From assembly GCF_001267925.1 (NCBI RefSeq), contig NZ_CP011409.1, positions 3,224,001 through 3,288,000 of the forward strand: DNA of 64,000 nucleotides, written 5' to 3'. Made by a program: the position numbers and the translations under genes. This DNA is from Herbaspirillum hiltneri N3 (GTDB lineage Bacteria > Pseudomonadota > Gammaproteobacteria > Burkholderiales > Burkholderiaceae_D). This document shows positions 9,111 through 17,757 of this stretch, piece by piece; position 1 is the first letter of the stretch; the number at the start of each line of letters is the position of its first letter. The notes under the pieces are model-generated. The model ran no database searches and was not told the DNA's origin. It saw only the letters and a program-made list of their open reading frames with translations.

Positions 9111-10739
9111 TCAGGCCGATACCTTGAAACGCGAGACGCCGTTGCGCAGGCCGTTCGACACCAGGTTCAGCTCGTCGATGGCCTGGCTGGACTGCTGCAG
9201 CGACTCGACGGTCTGCTGGGCGGCTTCGCTCAGTTGCAGCAGCGCCTGGTTGATCTGCTCGGCGCTGTTGGCCTGCGTCTGCATGCCTTCGTTGACCACC
9301 TGGAAGCGCGGCGCCAGCGCCTGCACCTGGGCGATGATCTGCGACAGCTGGGTACCGACCTGCTGCACTTCGGCCATGCCGCGACGCACTTGGTCGGAAA
9401 ACTTGTCCATGCCCATGACGCCGGCGGCGACCGCCGACTGGATTTCCTTGACCATCAGTTCGATGTCGTAAGTGGCGACCGCGGTCTGGTCGGCCAGGCG
9501 GCGGATTTCCGTCGCCACGACCGAGAAGCCGCGGCCGTACTCGCCGGCTTTCTCAGCCTCGATCGCGGCGTTCAGCGACAGCAGGTTGGTCTGGTCGGCG
9601 ACTTTGGTGATGGTGGTGACGACCTGATTGATGTTGCCGGCCTTCTCGTTGAGGATGGCCAGCTTGCCGCTGACCGAGCCGGCTGCTTCCATGACGTCCT
9701 GCATGGTGTCTTCCATGCGCGTCAGGCCGCTCTGGCCGCTGCCGGCCAGCGTAGCCGCCTGTTCCGACACCAGCGAAACTTCGTTCATGGTGCGTACCAG
9801 GTCGCGCGCGGTCGCAAAGATCTCGCGCGAGGTGACGCCGATTTCCGTGGTGGTGGCAGCGGTCTCGGAGGCGGTGGCTTGCTGCTGGCGCGACGTCGCG
9901 GCGATCTCGGTCACCGAGGTCGATACCTGCGTCGAGGATTTCTGCGCCTGGCCGACCAGTGCAGTCAACTCGTCGGTCATGCGGTTGAAGCCTGCCGCCA
10001 GATGCGAGAACTCATCCCGGCGCTCGAAATACAGGCGTTGCGAAAAATCACCGGCGCGCATGACGTCGAGGATGCCCATCAGGCGCTGCATCGGACTGGT
10101 AATCGCGCGCAGCAGGAAGTAACCGCACACCAGCGCCGCCGCCAGCGCGGCGATGACCGCGATGAGCATGCTGGTCTTGGCCTGGGTCACGGCATCGGTG
10201 ATGCGTTGCGCCGAATCGTTGGAGATCGCCTTGTTGACTTCCACCATCTTCTGCGTCAATGCGTAGCCGGTGCGCCAGGCAGGCCGCAACTGGTCGGAGA
10301 CGATCTTGTAGACGGCCGGGTTGGGACTGGACAAATCCATGCGCAGGATGTCCTGCTGGATCTGACGGTATGCCATGCGGGCCTGCTTGAACTGGTCGAA
10401 CAAGGCGCGGTCGCGCGCGCTGAAGATGGTTTTTTCGTATTCTTCCTGCAGATGGTTGAGGCGCTCTGCATTGGCGCGCAGCAGCTCGATGTCGGACTGG
10501 CGCGTTGCGTCAGTGCCGTCGACCTGCGAGATTTGCTGACCCAGCAGCAGGTTTTCATACCAGGCGGCGTTGATCATGGTGCTGTAATACAGCCCAGGCG
10601 TTGAGTCCTGGCGCAGGCTGGTGGCCTCGTCATCGATCTTGGCCAGCCTGGTGTAGGCGATGCCGGCCATGATCACCATCAGGATCAGGATGACCGCAAA
10701 GCTGCCGAGGATTCGCTGTTTGATCGTCCAATTTTTCAT
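9111..10739 (-). CDS. wspA: WspA: membrane methyl-accepting receptor of the Wsp system
   Basis: 542 residues. Transmembrane segments are at about 11-28 and 190-210 and enclose a roughly 160-residue helical periplasmic domain of four-helix-bundle type. HAMP follows at about 210-265, then the MCP signalling domain with hairpin tip [25 protein letters not shown]. In Pseudomonas WspA senses surface contact or envelope stress rather than a soluble attractant. It is the promoter-proximal gene of a seven-gene cluster in canonical order A-B-C-D-E-F-R. Upstream there is only a weak GA-rich ribosome site, and I see no convincing promoter in 10740-10900. Confidence 0.94.
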   Translation of the reverse strand: MKNWTIKQRILGSFAVILILMVIMAGIAYTRLAKIDDEATSLRQDSTPGLYYSTMINAAWYENLLLGQQISQVDGTDATRQSDIELLRANAERLNHLQEEYEKTIFSARDRALFDQFKQARMAYRQIQQDILRMDLSSPNPAVYKIVSDQLRPAWRTGYALTQKMVEVNKAISNDSAQRITDAVTQAKTSMLIAVIAALAAALVCGYFLLRAITSPMQRLMGILDVMRAGDFSQRLYFERRDEFSHLAAGFNRMTDELTALVGQAQKSSTQVSTSVTEIAATSRQQQATASETAATTTEIGVTSREIFATARDLVRTMNEVSLVSEQAATLAGSGQSGLTRMEDTMQDVMEAAGSVSGKLAILNEKAGNINQVVTTITKVADQTNLLSLNAAIEAEKAGEYGRGFSVVATEIRRLADQTAVATYDIELMVKEIQSAVAAGVMGMDKFSDQVRRGMAEVQQVGTQLSQIIAQVQALAPRFQVVNEGMQTQANSAEQINQALLQLSEAAQQTVESLQQSSQAIDELNLVSNGLRNGVSRFKVSA

Positions 10740-10929
10740 GCTGACGGGGCTCTCTCAATAGGATGGAAGACGGTGTGGAAGATGATGCGGCACAGAATGT
10801 GAAACCAATGCGAAACTAATATCGCAAAATCATCAAAAAACCGCTAGATTCTTGCTTCCCGCGCATTATCGCCGAATCGCCCGCGCATTGCCACTCGCGG
10901 CGACCTTCGTCCCGCTGCGCGCAGAATGA

Positions 10930-10964
10930 AAAACGCCGGTGCAGAAACTCTGCACCGGCGTTTT
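10930..10964 (-). terminator. Rho-independent terminator after purU
   Basis: A perfect 16-bp stem (AAAACGCCGGTGCAGA with its complement) surrounds a 3-base loop. Read on the minus strand it ends in TTTT just past the purU stop. The A/T flanks make it symmetrical, but no plus-strand gene precedes it. Confidence 0.85.
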
Positions 10965-10989
10965 CGTCAGGGAGACCAAAAAGATCGGA

Positions 10990-11859
10990 TCAGTTGAAGA
11001 TCACCGTCTTGTGGCCGTTCAGCAGGATGCGGTGTTCCGTGAACCATTTGACGGCGCGCGCCAGCACGACGGACTCGATGTCGCGCCCGATGGCCGTCAG
11101 CGTTTCAGGCCCCATGGAGTGGTCCACGCGCTCGACGCCCTGTTCGATGATCGGACCTTCGTCGAGATCGCTGGTGACGAAATGCGCGGTGGCGCCGATC
11201 AGCTTCACGCCGCGGTCATGCGCCTGGTAATACGGCTTGGCGCCCTTGAAGCTGGGCAGGAAGGAATGGTGGATATTGATGGCGCGGCCCTTGAGCGCGG
11301 CGCACATCGATGGTGACAGGATCTGCATGTAGCGCGCCAGCACCACCAGGTCGATCTGGTTGTGTTCGACGATTTCCAGGATGCGCGCTTCCTGCGCCAG
11401 CTTGGCCTCTTCGGATGCACCGGCTGCCAATGGCAGATGATGGAAGGGAATGTTGTAGCTTGCCGCCAGTTGGTAGAAATCGGTGTGATTGGACACGATG
11501 GCCGGGATTTCCACCGGCAACAGGCCGCTCTTGTAGCGGAACAGCAGGTCGTTGAGGCAATGGCCGATCTTCGACACCATCAGCAACACGCGCGGCTTCT
11601 GGGCGGCGTCGTGCAGCTGCCAGTCCATGTTGAGCGAAGCGCCGAGCAGCGCAAAATCGGCGCGCAGCACTTCGTCGCTGATCGCCGTGTCTTCCGAGGC
11701 GAAATGCACGCGCATGAAGAACAATTTCGATTGGGCGTCGCCGAACTGGGCGGAGTCGATGATGTTGCAACCGTGATCGGCAAGGAAGCCCGACACGCGA
11801 TGGACGATGCCGCGCTGGTCGAGACAGGAGATGGTGAGGATGTATTCCGGGTGAGTCAT
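10990..11859 (-). CDS. purU: PurU: formyltetrahydrofolate deformylase
   Basis: 289 residues. It hydrolyses 10-formyl-tetrahydrofolate to formate and THF, balancing the one-carbon pool. An N-terminal ACT domain (about 1-80, YILTISCLDQRGIVHRVSGFLADHGCNI) is followed by a formyltransferase-fold catalytic domain. The active-site segments are INIHHSFLPSFKGAKPY and GATAHFVTSDLDEGPII. The ATG at 11859 opens the conserved ACT domain; the frame runs further upstream without family similarity. It stands alone, with a strong terminator 26 bases downstream. Confidence 0.95.
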   Translation of the reverse strand: MTHPEYILTISCLDQRGIVHRVSGFLADHGCNIIDSAQFGDAQSKLFFMRVHFASEDTAISDEVLRADFALLGASLNMDWQLHDAAQKPRVLLMVSKIGHCLNDLLFRYKSGLLPVEIPAIVSNHTDFYQLAASYNIPFHHLPLAAGASEEAKLAQEARILEIVEHNQIDLVVLARYMQILSPSMCAALKGRAINIHHSFLPSFKGAKPYYQAHDRGVKLIGATAHFVTSDLDEGPIIEQGVERVDHSMGPETLTAIGRDIESVVLARAVKWFTEHRILLNGHKTVIFN

Positions 11860-12190
11860 AGTCGATCTTGATGGCACTGTCGCCAGCCGCCAGTCCCGAA
11901 GAAGCTTCAAGAATGCAGCCGAACGGCGAAAAACCGCTATTGTCGCATGCCCGGCGCACGCGCACAAAGCTCCAAACCCGGATCAGGGGTCTGGATGGCA
12001 CGAAAAACCCGTAAAAACCGTTAAAAACGGGCGAACAAGGTCAACAACCCTTCCCGGCCATACCGGAAAAGCCTCGCATTGCCCGTCACGACCTGATCAG
12101 TCCGGTCGCGCACGGACATGCCGCCGCCGCGCCTGCGGCAAGCAGCTGTCGGTCGCCGGTGAAGGCGACTATGTGAAGTTGCTCAGCGGC
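11860..12190. other. Intergenic region, 331 bp, no gene seen
   Basis: Between purU and the bactofilin gene, both on the minus strand. GC-rich, with no ORF, tRNA or strong hairpin that I can support. The purU promoter should lie near 11860-11960. Confidence 0.5.
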
Positions 12191-12721
12191 TTAAGCCGTT
12201 TTGGCCTGGAGCAATTCGCGCTGCTCGGCGCTGCCGCCCACCTGCACGTCGCCGCTGAGCTGGCCGCCTTCTTCGATCACCAGTTTGCCGTAGCGGATCT
12301 TGCCCGAGACGCGGCCGCTGGAATAGATCACCAGTTTCTGGCGAACCGTGAGGTCGCCGTCGAAGTCGCCGCGAATTTCGGCGAGGTCGATTTCAGCAGA
12401 GCCCTTGAAGGCGCCCTTCTCGGCGATCTGGATCACGCGCGAATCCATGGTCGCTTCGACGCGGCCTTCGACCACGAGCGTATCGCAGTCGTTGATTTCC
12501 ACGCCCTTGAGTTTGATGTTCGGACCGACGATCAGCTTGCTGCCCATTTCGTTGGAGCCGGAGTTGTTGTTCGGCTGCGATCCGGAAGCAGAAGCGGAAG
12601 TCGGATTAGCCGTCTTGGACACATTGGATACGCCCGGTTGCGTCAAGTTGTTGTTGGCGCTGAAAGGGGAATTTGGCGAATTGGTTTCTCGTTTGCCAAA
12701 GAGGGTTTCTGAGCGAAGCAT
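12191..12721 (-). CDS. Bactofilin (polymer-forming cytoskeletal protein)
   Basis: 176 residues. A disordered Asn/Ser-rich N-terminus (about 1-60) precedes a bactofilin (DUF583) beta-helix of stacked short repeats: SKLIVGPNIKLKGVEI, TLVVEGRVEATMDSRVIQIAEKGAFKGSAEIDLAEIRGDFDGDLTV, LVIYSSGRVSGKIRYGKLVIEEGGQLSGDV. Bactofilins self-assemble without nucleotide and organise envelope or polar structures. The start is at ATG 12721, 6 bases after AGGAG. No M23 peptidase partner is adjacent, unlike many bactofilin loci. Confidence 0.92.
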   Translation of the reverse strand: MLRSETLFGKRETNSPNSPFSANNNLTQPGVSNVSKTANPTSASASGSQPNNNSGSNEMGSKLIVGPNIKLKGVEINDCDTLVVEGRVEATMDSRVIQIAEKGAFKGSAEIDLAEIRGDFDGDLTVRQKLVIYSSGRVSGKIRYGKLVIEEGGQLSGDVQVGGSAEQRELLQAKTA

Positions 12722-13108
12722 GGAATCTCCTGAAGATAAATGTGCGGTGCAAGACGTGGCACTGATAAAACAAATCGGGGACATGATCTTCATATGGTGG
12801 CGCACTGTTCTACGCGATGATGAACGCTGTCCTCCGCGGAGGGTGAGATCGCTGTAATGCTGATGCCGTTTGCGTTTTCTCGACACGAGTGGTGCAGCGA
12901 TCTCAGGCGATTCGGCACATCAAGAAATAGAAAGTTCACGAGAATTTTGTAACAGTGAAATGAGATTGCAGAACATTCGCGCAGTTGAATTCCCCTCGTC
13001 GATTTTTAATCCGTATAAAATTTTCGCGACACGCAAATATCACTGCGCGCATCATCATTTTTTATGCGCGTTTTCACTCTGCGGAGGCGATATTTTTTTG
13101 GCGAGGAC

Positions 13109-13144
13109 GATGGTGTCGCCAATCGGCGACACCATCTTTTTTTT
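13109..13144 (+). terminator. Orphan rho-independent terminator
   Basis: A perfect 12-bp stem (GATGGTGTCGCC, loop AATC, GGCGACACCATC) is followed by eight T residues on the plus strand. No plus-strand gene lies upstream, because the neighbouring bactofilin is on the minus strand. An untranslated transcript is therefore possible. Confidence 0.8.
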
Positions 13145-13311
13145 CGTCGACGGATGAACGGCGGTTACATTTTTTTGCGGCTGCTTTTTTCTTTTTCCAT
13201 TTTGACTCCGCCCTCTCTTTCGCGCTCTCTTTCTCTCTTCCTTTCTCGCCCCCTTCTTTATCTCGCCCTCGCTGACTTCGCCGGTGTCGCCGGCATCGGT
13301 CCTCCGACGGC

Positions 13312-13340
13312 TTGACTTTTTGCATGCCGCAAGAGATTCT
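13312..13340 (+). promoter_or_regulatory. Possible sigma-70 promoter for the YjgN-family gene
   Basis: TTGACT (13312-13317), a 17-base spacer, then GATTCT (13335-13340), about 75 bases before the ATG at 13416. The -35 is good and the -10 is poor. Confidence 0.35.
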
Positions 13341-13415
13341 TTGCCGCACTCAAGGACGCGCCGGGATCATTGCCGACGTCTTGCGGCGCCTTCCATAACA
13401 ACGAACGGGGTAAAC

Positions 13416-14522
13416 ATGAGCGACACTTTCGATCCGCCGGGACAGCCTGAGCCCACTCCACCGGTCAGTTTCGCATCGCTGTTACCGGCACACACCGGGC
13501 CGTCGGTGGAGGCGTTTTCGTTCAGCGGACGCGGCTCCGAATATTTCCGCATATGGATAGTCAATCTGCTGCTGTCAGTGGTCACCTTCGGCATTTACTC
13601 GGCGTGGGCCAAGGTCCGCCGCTTGCGTTATTTTTATGACAACACGACGGTGGCCGGCACCAGCTTCGAGTACCACGGCAATCCCATCGCCATCCTCAAG
13701 GGCCGCATCGTGGCGGTGGTGCTGCTGTTCGGCTACCAGTTCGCGTTCAACTACAATCCGCTGCTGGGCATGATTGCGTTGCTGGTGTTTGCGTTGGCGG
13801 TGCCGTGGCTGATCTGGCGCAGCCTGCAATTCAAGCTGTACAACTCCAGTTATCGCGGCATCCGTTTCGGTTTTCGCGGCAATGCCGGCGGCGCTTACAA
13901 GGTGTATCTGCTGCTGCCGCTGTTGACCCTGCTGACGCTGTACCTGCTGACGCCCTTCACGCACCAGCGCATTAAGCGCTTCCAGCACAATGAATCGCGC
14001 TTCGGCGCCAGCCATTTTTCGTTTGACGGCTCGGTCGGCAGTTTTTACAAGACTTACCTGGTCGGCTTCGGGATTTACCTGGCGGGCTTCATTGCGATCG
14101 TGGTGGCGCTGGGCGGCACCGCGCTGATCGCGGCAGGCCGGCAGTTCGGCGCGCACAGCGTGTTCTCGTTCATGCTGCTGTTCTTTGCGCTGTATGCGTG
14201 GACGTTCCTGATGTATCCGCTGTTCCTGACGCTACTGCAGAATCTGATCTGGAACCACACCCGGCTCGGCGAACACCACTTCCGCAGCGCGATGCGCTGG
14301 CCGCGCATGATGTTCATCGCCTTCACCAACATCATCGGCATCGTCGTGACGCTGGGATTGTTCACGCCGTTCGCGCAGATCCGCGCGCTGCGCTACAAGA
14401 TCGAATCGATGAGCCTGCATGCCGCCGGCAATCTCGACGAGTTCATTGCCGACCATGCGGCGCAAGGTTCCGCCGCTGGCGAGGGCATGAGCGACCTGCT
14501 CGACTTCGATCTGTCGCTTTGA
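13416..14522 (+). CDS. YjgN-family (DUF898) polytopic membrane protein
   Basis: 368 residues. It shows the DUF898 pattern: FSGRGSEYFRIWIVNLLLSVVTFGIYSAWAKVRRLRYFY near residues 34-72, related repeats further on (FDGSVGSFYKTYLVG), and LGLFTPFAQIRALRYK near the end. About six or seven transmembrane helices are visible. The function of the family is unknown. The start is ATG 13416, after GGGG; the frame is open upstream without similarity. The M48 protease gene begins 8 bases after its stop, a pairing I have seen in other proteobacteria, so the two probably act together in the envelope. Confidence 0.9.
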   Translation: MSDTFDPPGQPEPTPPVSFASLLPAHTGPSVEAFSFSGRGSEYFRIWIVNLLLSVVTFGIYSAWAKVRRLRYFYDNTTVAGTSFEYHGNPIAILKGRIVAVVLLFGYQFAFNYNPLLGMIALLVFALAVPWLIWRSLQFKLYNSSYRGIRFGFRGNAGGAYKVYLLLPLLTLLTLYLLTPFTHQRIKRFQHNESRFGASHFSFDGSVGSFYKTYLVGFGIYLAGFIAIVVALGGTALIAAGRQFGAHSVFSFMLLFFALYAWTFLMYPLFLTLLQNLIWNHTRLGEHHFRSAMRWPRMMFIAFTNIIGIVVTLGLFTPFAQIRALRYKIESMSLHAAGNLDEFIADHAAQGSAAGEGMSDLLDFDLSL

Positions 14523-14530
14523 GCGCCGCG

Positions 14531-15523
14531 ATGCAGGTTGCAGCGTTCTATTTCGACGGCAAGACCTCGCGTCGCCATACGGTCACGCTGGACGTGGCCG
14601 ACGGCCTCGCCACCATCAGCGGCGAGGCCGAGCGGGTGTGTCCGATCAACCAGCTGCGTGTCTCCGAGCGGCTCAACCGGGCTGCGCGCAAGGTGACCTA
14701 TCCCGATGGCGCTTATCTTGAAATCCAGGACAACGCCGCCTTCACCAGCCTGCTGCACGCCACGGCGCACCGCGATTCGCTGGTGGTGCGGATGCAGCAG
14801 AACTGGCGCGCCACGCTGGCAGCCGCGGCCACGCTGGTGGCGGTGCTGGTGCTGGGTTACCTGTATCTGTTGCCGCTGGCGGCGGAGGTCGTCGCCCGCT
14901 CGTTGCCCATCAGCGTCGAGCAGCGCATCGGCGACGGCGCACTGGATTTCCTCGATGATCATGTCCTGCTGCCGACGCAGTTGCCGGCCGCAAGGCGCAC
15001 CGCCATCACGACGCGCTTTCGTGCGCTGACGGCGGAGGTCGAAGGGGTGCCGCACTACGAGATCGTGTTCCGCAAGAGCCGCATCGGGCCGAATGCGCTC
15101 GCGCTGCCGTCGGGTCAGATCGTGCTGACCGACGAGATCGTCACGCTGCTGGACGACGACGATGCCGTCATGGGCGTGCTCGCACATGAACTGGGCCACG
15201 TACACCGGCGCCACCTGATGCGCCGCCTGATCCAGAGTTCGGCGATCGGCGCGGCTGCGACGGCGCTGTTTGGCGACGTCTCGGCGGTGATCGCCAACGT
15301 CCCGACGGTGCTGCTGGACATGAAATATTCGCGCGACGTCGAGCGCGAAGCCGACGACTATGCCGTGGAGCTGTTCAAGGCAAATGGCATCAGCCGCAAG
15401 AAATTGGCGTACGTGTTCGAGAAGCTGGGGGAGAAGGAAGCTGCCGGCGGCGGCGTGCCGCCCTACCTGTCGAGCCACCCGGCCAGCGCCGAACGGGTCG
15501 AGCGCATCCTCAACGCGCAATAA
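14531..15523 (+). CDS. M48-family membrane-anchored metalloprotease
   Basis: 330 residues. An N-terminal beta-rich domain (about 1-88) precedes a transmembrane helix (about 95-118) and an M48 zinc peptidase domain. HELGH is at 219-223, and the downstream glutamate ligand is in READDYAV near residue 276. The tail SSHPASAERVERI is typical of BepA/YggG-like M48C proteases. It probably digests misfolded envelope proteins. It is co-transcribed with the YjgN-family gene (8-base gap). I chose ATG 14531 because it follows that stop; longer frames overlap the upstream gene. Confidence 0.92.
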   Translation: MQVAAFYFDGKTSRRHTVTLDVADGLATISGEAERVCPINQLRVSERLNRAARKVTYPDGAYLEIQDNAAFTSLLHATAHRDSLVVRMQQNWRATLAAAATLVAVLVLGYLYLLPLAAEVVARSLPISVEQRIGDGALDFLDDHVLLPTQLPAARRTAITTRFRALTAEVEGVPHYEIVFRKSRIGPNALALPSGQIVLTDEIVTLLDDDDAVMGVLAHELGHVHRRHLMRRLIQSSAIGAAATALFGDVSAVIANVPTVLLDMKYSRDVEREADDYAVELFKANGISRKKLAYVFEKLGEKEAAGGGVPPYLSSHPASAERVERILNAQ

Positions 15524-15544
15524 GCCGCCGGCCGCCGCGAAAAC

Positions 15545-15919
15545 TCAGGCCGGCACCTGATCGAGGAAGCCGGTCATGCTGCGCAAGCGTCCCCCCTCCA
15601 GCACAGCGTAATCGGTGCCCTTGATCATGGCTTCCTCGCCATCCAGTCCCAGCGCCCACGAAAAACGCAGATGATCGCCATGAGAGTCGGCCGCGCCGAT
15701 GCGGCTGAAACGAAAGCCCGGGAAGCGCTCATGCACCGCCGCGACCAGTTGCGAGATGGCCGCGTGGCCCTCGCCTTGCATGAGCGGATCGCGGTAGCTG
15801 GCATCAGCGGTCCAGAGTTCGTCGATCAGGCCGGCGCGGCGCGCGGCGTCGGGCTCGTTCCAGACCGCGATGTAGAGGTCGACCAGCTTGCTCGTCTGTT
15901 CGTTGTTCAGGTTTGTCAT
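15545..15919 (-). CDS. SnoaL/NTF2-like small protein
   Basis: 124 residues with the cone-shaped NTF2/SnoaL-fold pattern: LVDLYIAVWNEPDAARRAGLIDELWTADASYRDPLM, then a core ending LRSMTGFLDQVP. Proteins of this type are often hydrolases, isomerases or ligand binders; no catalytic assignment is possible. I chose ATG 15919, preceded by GGAG; an in-frame ATG at 15931 overlaps that site. It is divergent from an MmyB-like regulator with a palindrome between them, so the regulator probably controls this gene. Confidence 0.85.
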   Translation of the reverse strand: MTNLNNEQTSKLVDLYIAVWNEPDAARRAGLIDELWTADASYRDPLMQGEGHAAISQLVAAVHERFPGFRFSRIGAADSHGDHLRFSWALGLDGEEAMIKGTDYAVLEGGRLRSMTGFLDQVPA

Positions 15920-16041
15920 GTCCGGCTCCATGTGGTGAATATGGTGAGTAAAGTGGAAATCAGCTGATCGCCGCCCGGCGCATCCTTCAGCGTCCGGCGC
16001 AACGTCAGGCACATCTTTGCGCACGCTTCGTCGCACCGGCA

Positions 16042-16058
16042 ATTACCTCGGAGGTAAT
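16042..16058. promoter_or_regulatory. Operator palindrome in divergent SnoaL/XRE region
   Basis: ATTACCTC-G-GAGGTAAT, perfect arms of 8 bp around one base, 17-35 bases before the XRE start codons and about 120 bases before the SnoaL gene. It is a likely binding site for the adjacent regulator. Confidence 0.65.
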
Positions 16059-16074
16059 GTGAGAAAGACGGACG

Positions 16075-16932
16075 ATGGGCTATGATCGCCCCATGATCAC
16101 GACACCATCCCTCGCCCCCACGCCATCTCGTGCCGCCGCACGCAGCGCCAGCGACCTGCTGCGCGAATGGCGCCTGCGACGCCGCATGAGCCAGCTCGAC
16201 CTGGCTTGCGAAGCCGACATCTCGACGCGCCATCTGAGCTTCCTCGAGACCGGCCGCTCGCAACCGAGCCGGGAGATGCTGCTGCGGCTGGCCGAGCGGC
16301 TTGATATCCCGCTGCGCGAACGCAATACCTTGCTGATGGCGGGCGGCTTCGCACCGTTGTTCCCGGAACGTGCGCTGGACGATCCGGCGCTACAGGCGGC
16401 GCGAGCGGCGGTCGACCAGATCCTGACCGGCCACGAACCGTTTCCCGCGCTGGCGATCGACCGCCACTGGAACCTGGTCTCCGCCAACCGCGTCATTCCG
16501 CTGCTGCTGGCCGGCGTGGCGCCGGAACTGCTGGCAGCACCCGTCAACGTCATGCGCCTGAGCCTGCATCCGCAAGGACTGGCGCCGCGCATCGTCAACC
16601 TGCCCGAATGGCGTCGCCACCTGTCGGATCGCCTGCGCCAGCAGATCGCCTTGAGCGCCGATCCGGTGCTGATCGACCTGATGAAGGAATTGCAGGACTA
16701 CCCGGAGCCCTCCGAGGCCAAAGCCGGCGCCGATGAACATCCGGCCTCGCCTTACGCCGCCGTGGCGGTGCCGTTCCAGCTCGCGACGGAGCAAGGCACG
16801 CTGTCTTTCTTCAGCACCACCACTATCTTCGGCACGCCGGTCGACATCACCTTGTCGGAGCTGGCGCTGGAGTGCTTCTTCCCGGCCAATGCGGAGACTT
16901 CAGCCGCCTTGCGGGCATTGTTGCCGGACTGA
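16075..16932 (+). CDS. XRE regulator with MmyB-like ligand-binding domain
   Basis: 285 residues from ATG 16075, or 279 from ATG 16093 (MITTPSLA). The helix-turn-helix is at about 25-80 (LLREWRLRRRMSQLDLACEADISTRHLSFLETGRSQPS). The remainder is the MmyB-type PAS-like domain (FPALAIDRHWNLVSANRVIPLLL ... NVMRLSLHPQGLAPRIVNLPEW), reported to bind fatty-acid-like ligands in relatives. The ligand here is unknown. The operator at 16042-16058 suggests autoregulation and control of the divergent SnoaL-like gene. Confidence 0.9.
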   Translation: MGYDRPMITTPSLAPTPSRAAARSASDLLREWRLRRRMSQLDLACEADISTRHLSFLETGRSQPSREMLLRLAERLDIPLRERNTLLMAGGFAPLFPERALDDPALQAARAAVDQILTGHEPFPALAIDRHWNLVSANRVIPLLLAGVAPELLAAPVNVMRLSLHPQGLAPRIVNLPEWRRHLSDRLRQQIALSADPVLIDLMKELQDYPEPSEAKAGADEHPASPYAAVAVPFQLATEQGTLSFFSTTTIFGTPVDITLSELALECFFPANAETSAALRALLPD

Positions 16933-17018
16933 ATTCGCAAGAAGTTTCCTAGTAGCATTGTTTCATGGCTATTGACGCGACCTACCTACGGTACTTCTAC
17001 GATCACGCCAAAAAGCCG

Positions 17019-17047
17019 TTTACATTTCGCACTAGTGTGCTAAATTA
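17019..17047 (+). promoter_or_regulatory. Promoter/operator of TetR gene, copy 1 of shared site
   Basis: The 20-bp site TTTCGCACTAGTGTGCTAAA (17025-17044) has inverted GCAC/GTGC and TTT/AAA ends. It lies between a -35-like TTTACA (17019) and AAATTA (17042) with 17-base spacing. A near-identical copy lies at 17725-17744. Confidence 0.7.
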
Positions 17048-17053
17048 ACAGGC

Positions 17054-17674
17054 ATGGATACCGTCATTACCCGTACAGCCAAAAGCGAGCTGACCCTGGC
17101 CGCCATCGTCGACACCGCCCTCGACATGGCCGCAAACGAAGGACTCGAGTCGCTTTCGCTGGGCGAAGTCGCCAAACGGCTCAACATCAGCAAGAGCGGC
17201 GTGTTTTCGCGCGTCGGCTCGCGCGAGGCTTTGCAGCAGGCGGTGCTGGACGAGTTCGACCGGCGTTTCGTGGAAGAGATTTTCAAGCCCGCGATGGCGC
17301 TGCCGCGCGGTCTCCCGCGCTTGAACAAGATGATCCGCAACTGGCTGCAGCGCACCAACAACGACGTCAGCTGCCTCTACATCGCCGGCGCCTTCGAGTA
17401 CGACGACGTGGTCGACAGCCCGATGCGCGACCGCATCAAGAAGAACATCCTGCAGTGGCGCGGCATGCTGCACCGGACCATCGAGCAGGCGCTGGAAGAA
17501 GGCCAGTTGCGGCCGGACACCGATCCGCAGCAACTGGTATTCGAGCTGTATTGCCTGATGGTCGGACTGATGCACGATGCGCGGTTCCTGCGCGATCCGC
17601 AGGCGCTGGAGCGGGTGCAGACAGCCTATGACCGGCTGATTTCGACTTACCGCAGTTTCAATTACCACGGCTGA
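17054..17674 (+). CDS. TetR-family regulator
   Basis: 206 residues. The N-terminal TetR helix-turn-helix (about 15-60) reads IVDTALDMAANEGLESLSLGEVAKRLNISKSGVFSRVGSREALQQAVLDEF. The C-terminal domain is helical, with WLQRTNNDVSCLYIAGAFEYDD, and its ligand is unknown. A palindrome in its promoter is repeated almost exactly before the next gene, so it most likely represses itself and the small membrane protein at 17758. ATG 17054 has no good Shine-Dalgarno but is the only sensible start. Confidence 0.92.
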   Translation: MDTVITRTAKSELTLAAIVDTALDMAANEGLESLSLGEVAKRLNISKSGVFSRVGSREALQQAVLDEFDRRFVEEIFKPAMALPRGLPRLNKMIRNWLQRTNNDVSCLYIAGAFEYDDVVDSPMRDRIKKNILQWRGMLHRTIEQALEEGQLRPDTDPQQLVFELYCLMVGLMHDARFLRDPQALERVQTAYDRLISTYRSFNYHG

Positions 17675-17718
17675 ACCGGCCCAGGCCGCGCCGCATACAG
17701 AGCGTATGTTCGCTTTTA

Positions 17719-17747
17719 TTTAAATTTCGCACTATCGTGCTAAACAG
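17719..17747 (+). promoter_or_regulatory. Promoter/operator, copy 2 of the TetR site
   Basis: TTTCGCACTATCGTGCTAAA (17725-17744) differs from copy 1 at two central bases only and sits in the same place relative to a TTTAAA -35-like hexamer. It lies 14 bases before the ATG at 17758. Confidence 0.7.
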
Positions 17748-17757
17748 AGAGGGAATC

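Larger units (their letters stand above)
12722..13415. other. Long AT-rich intergenic region, 694 bp
   Basis: Divergent spacer between the bactofilin and the YjgN-family gene. It contains an AT-rich part (12930-13080, with TATAAAA at 13014), a strong plus-strand terminator at 13109-13144, a pyrimidine-rich tract at about 13180-13260, and a possible promoter at 13312-13340. No convincing coding frame is visible. Confidence 0.6.

Noticed and set aside
12870..13349. Short open frames on both strands in the AT-rich gap before the YjgN-family gene
   Set aside because: Phe- or Lys-rich readings of the pyrimidine tract with no ribosome sites; better explained as non-coding.
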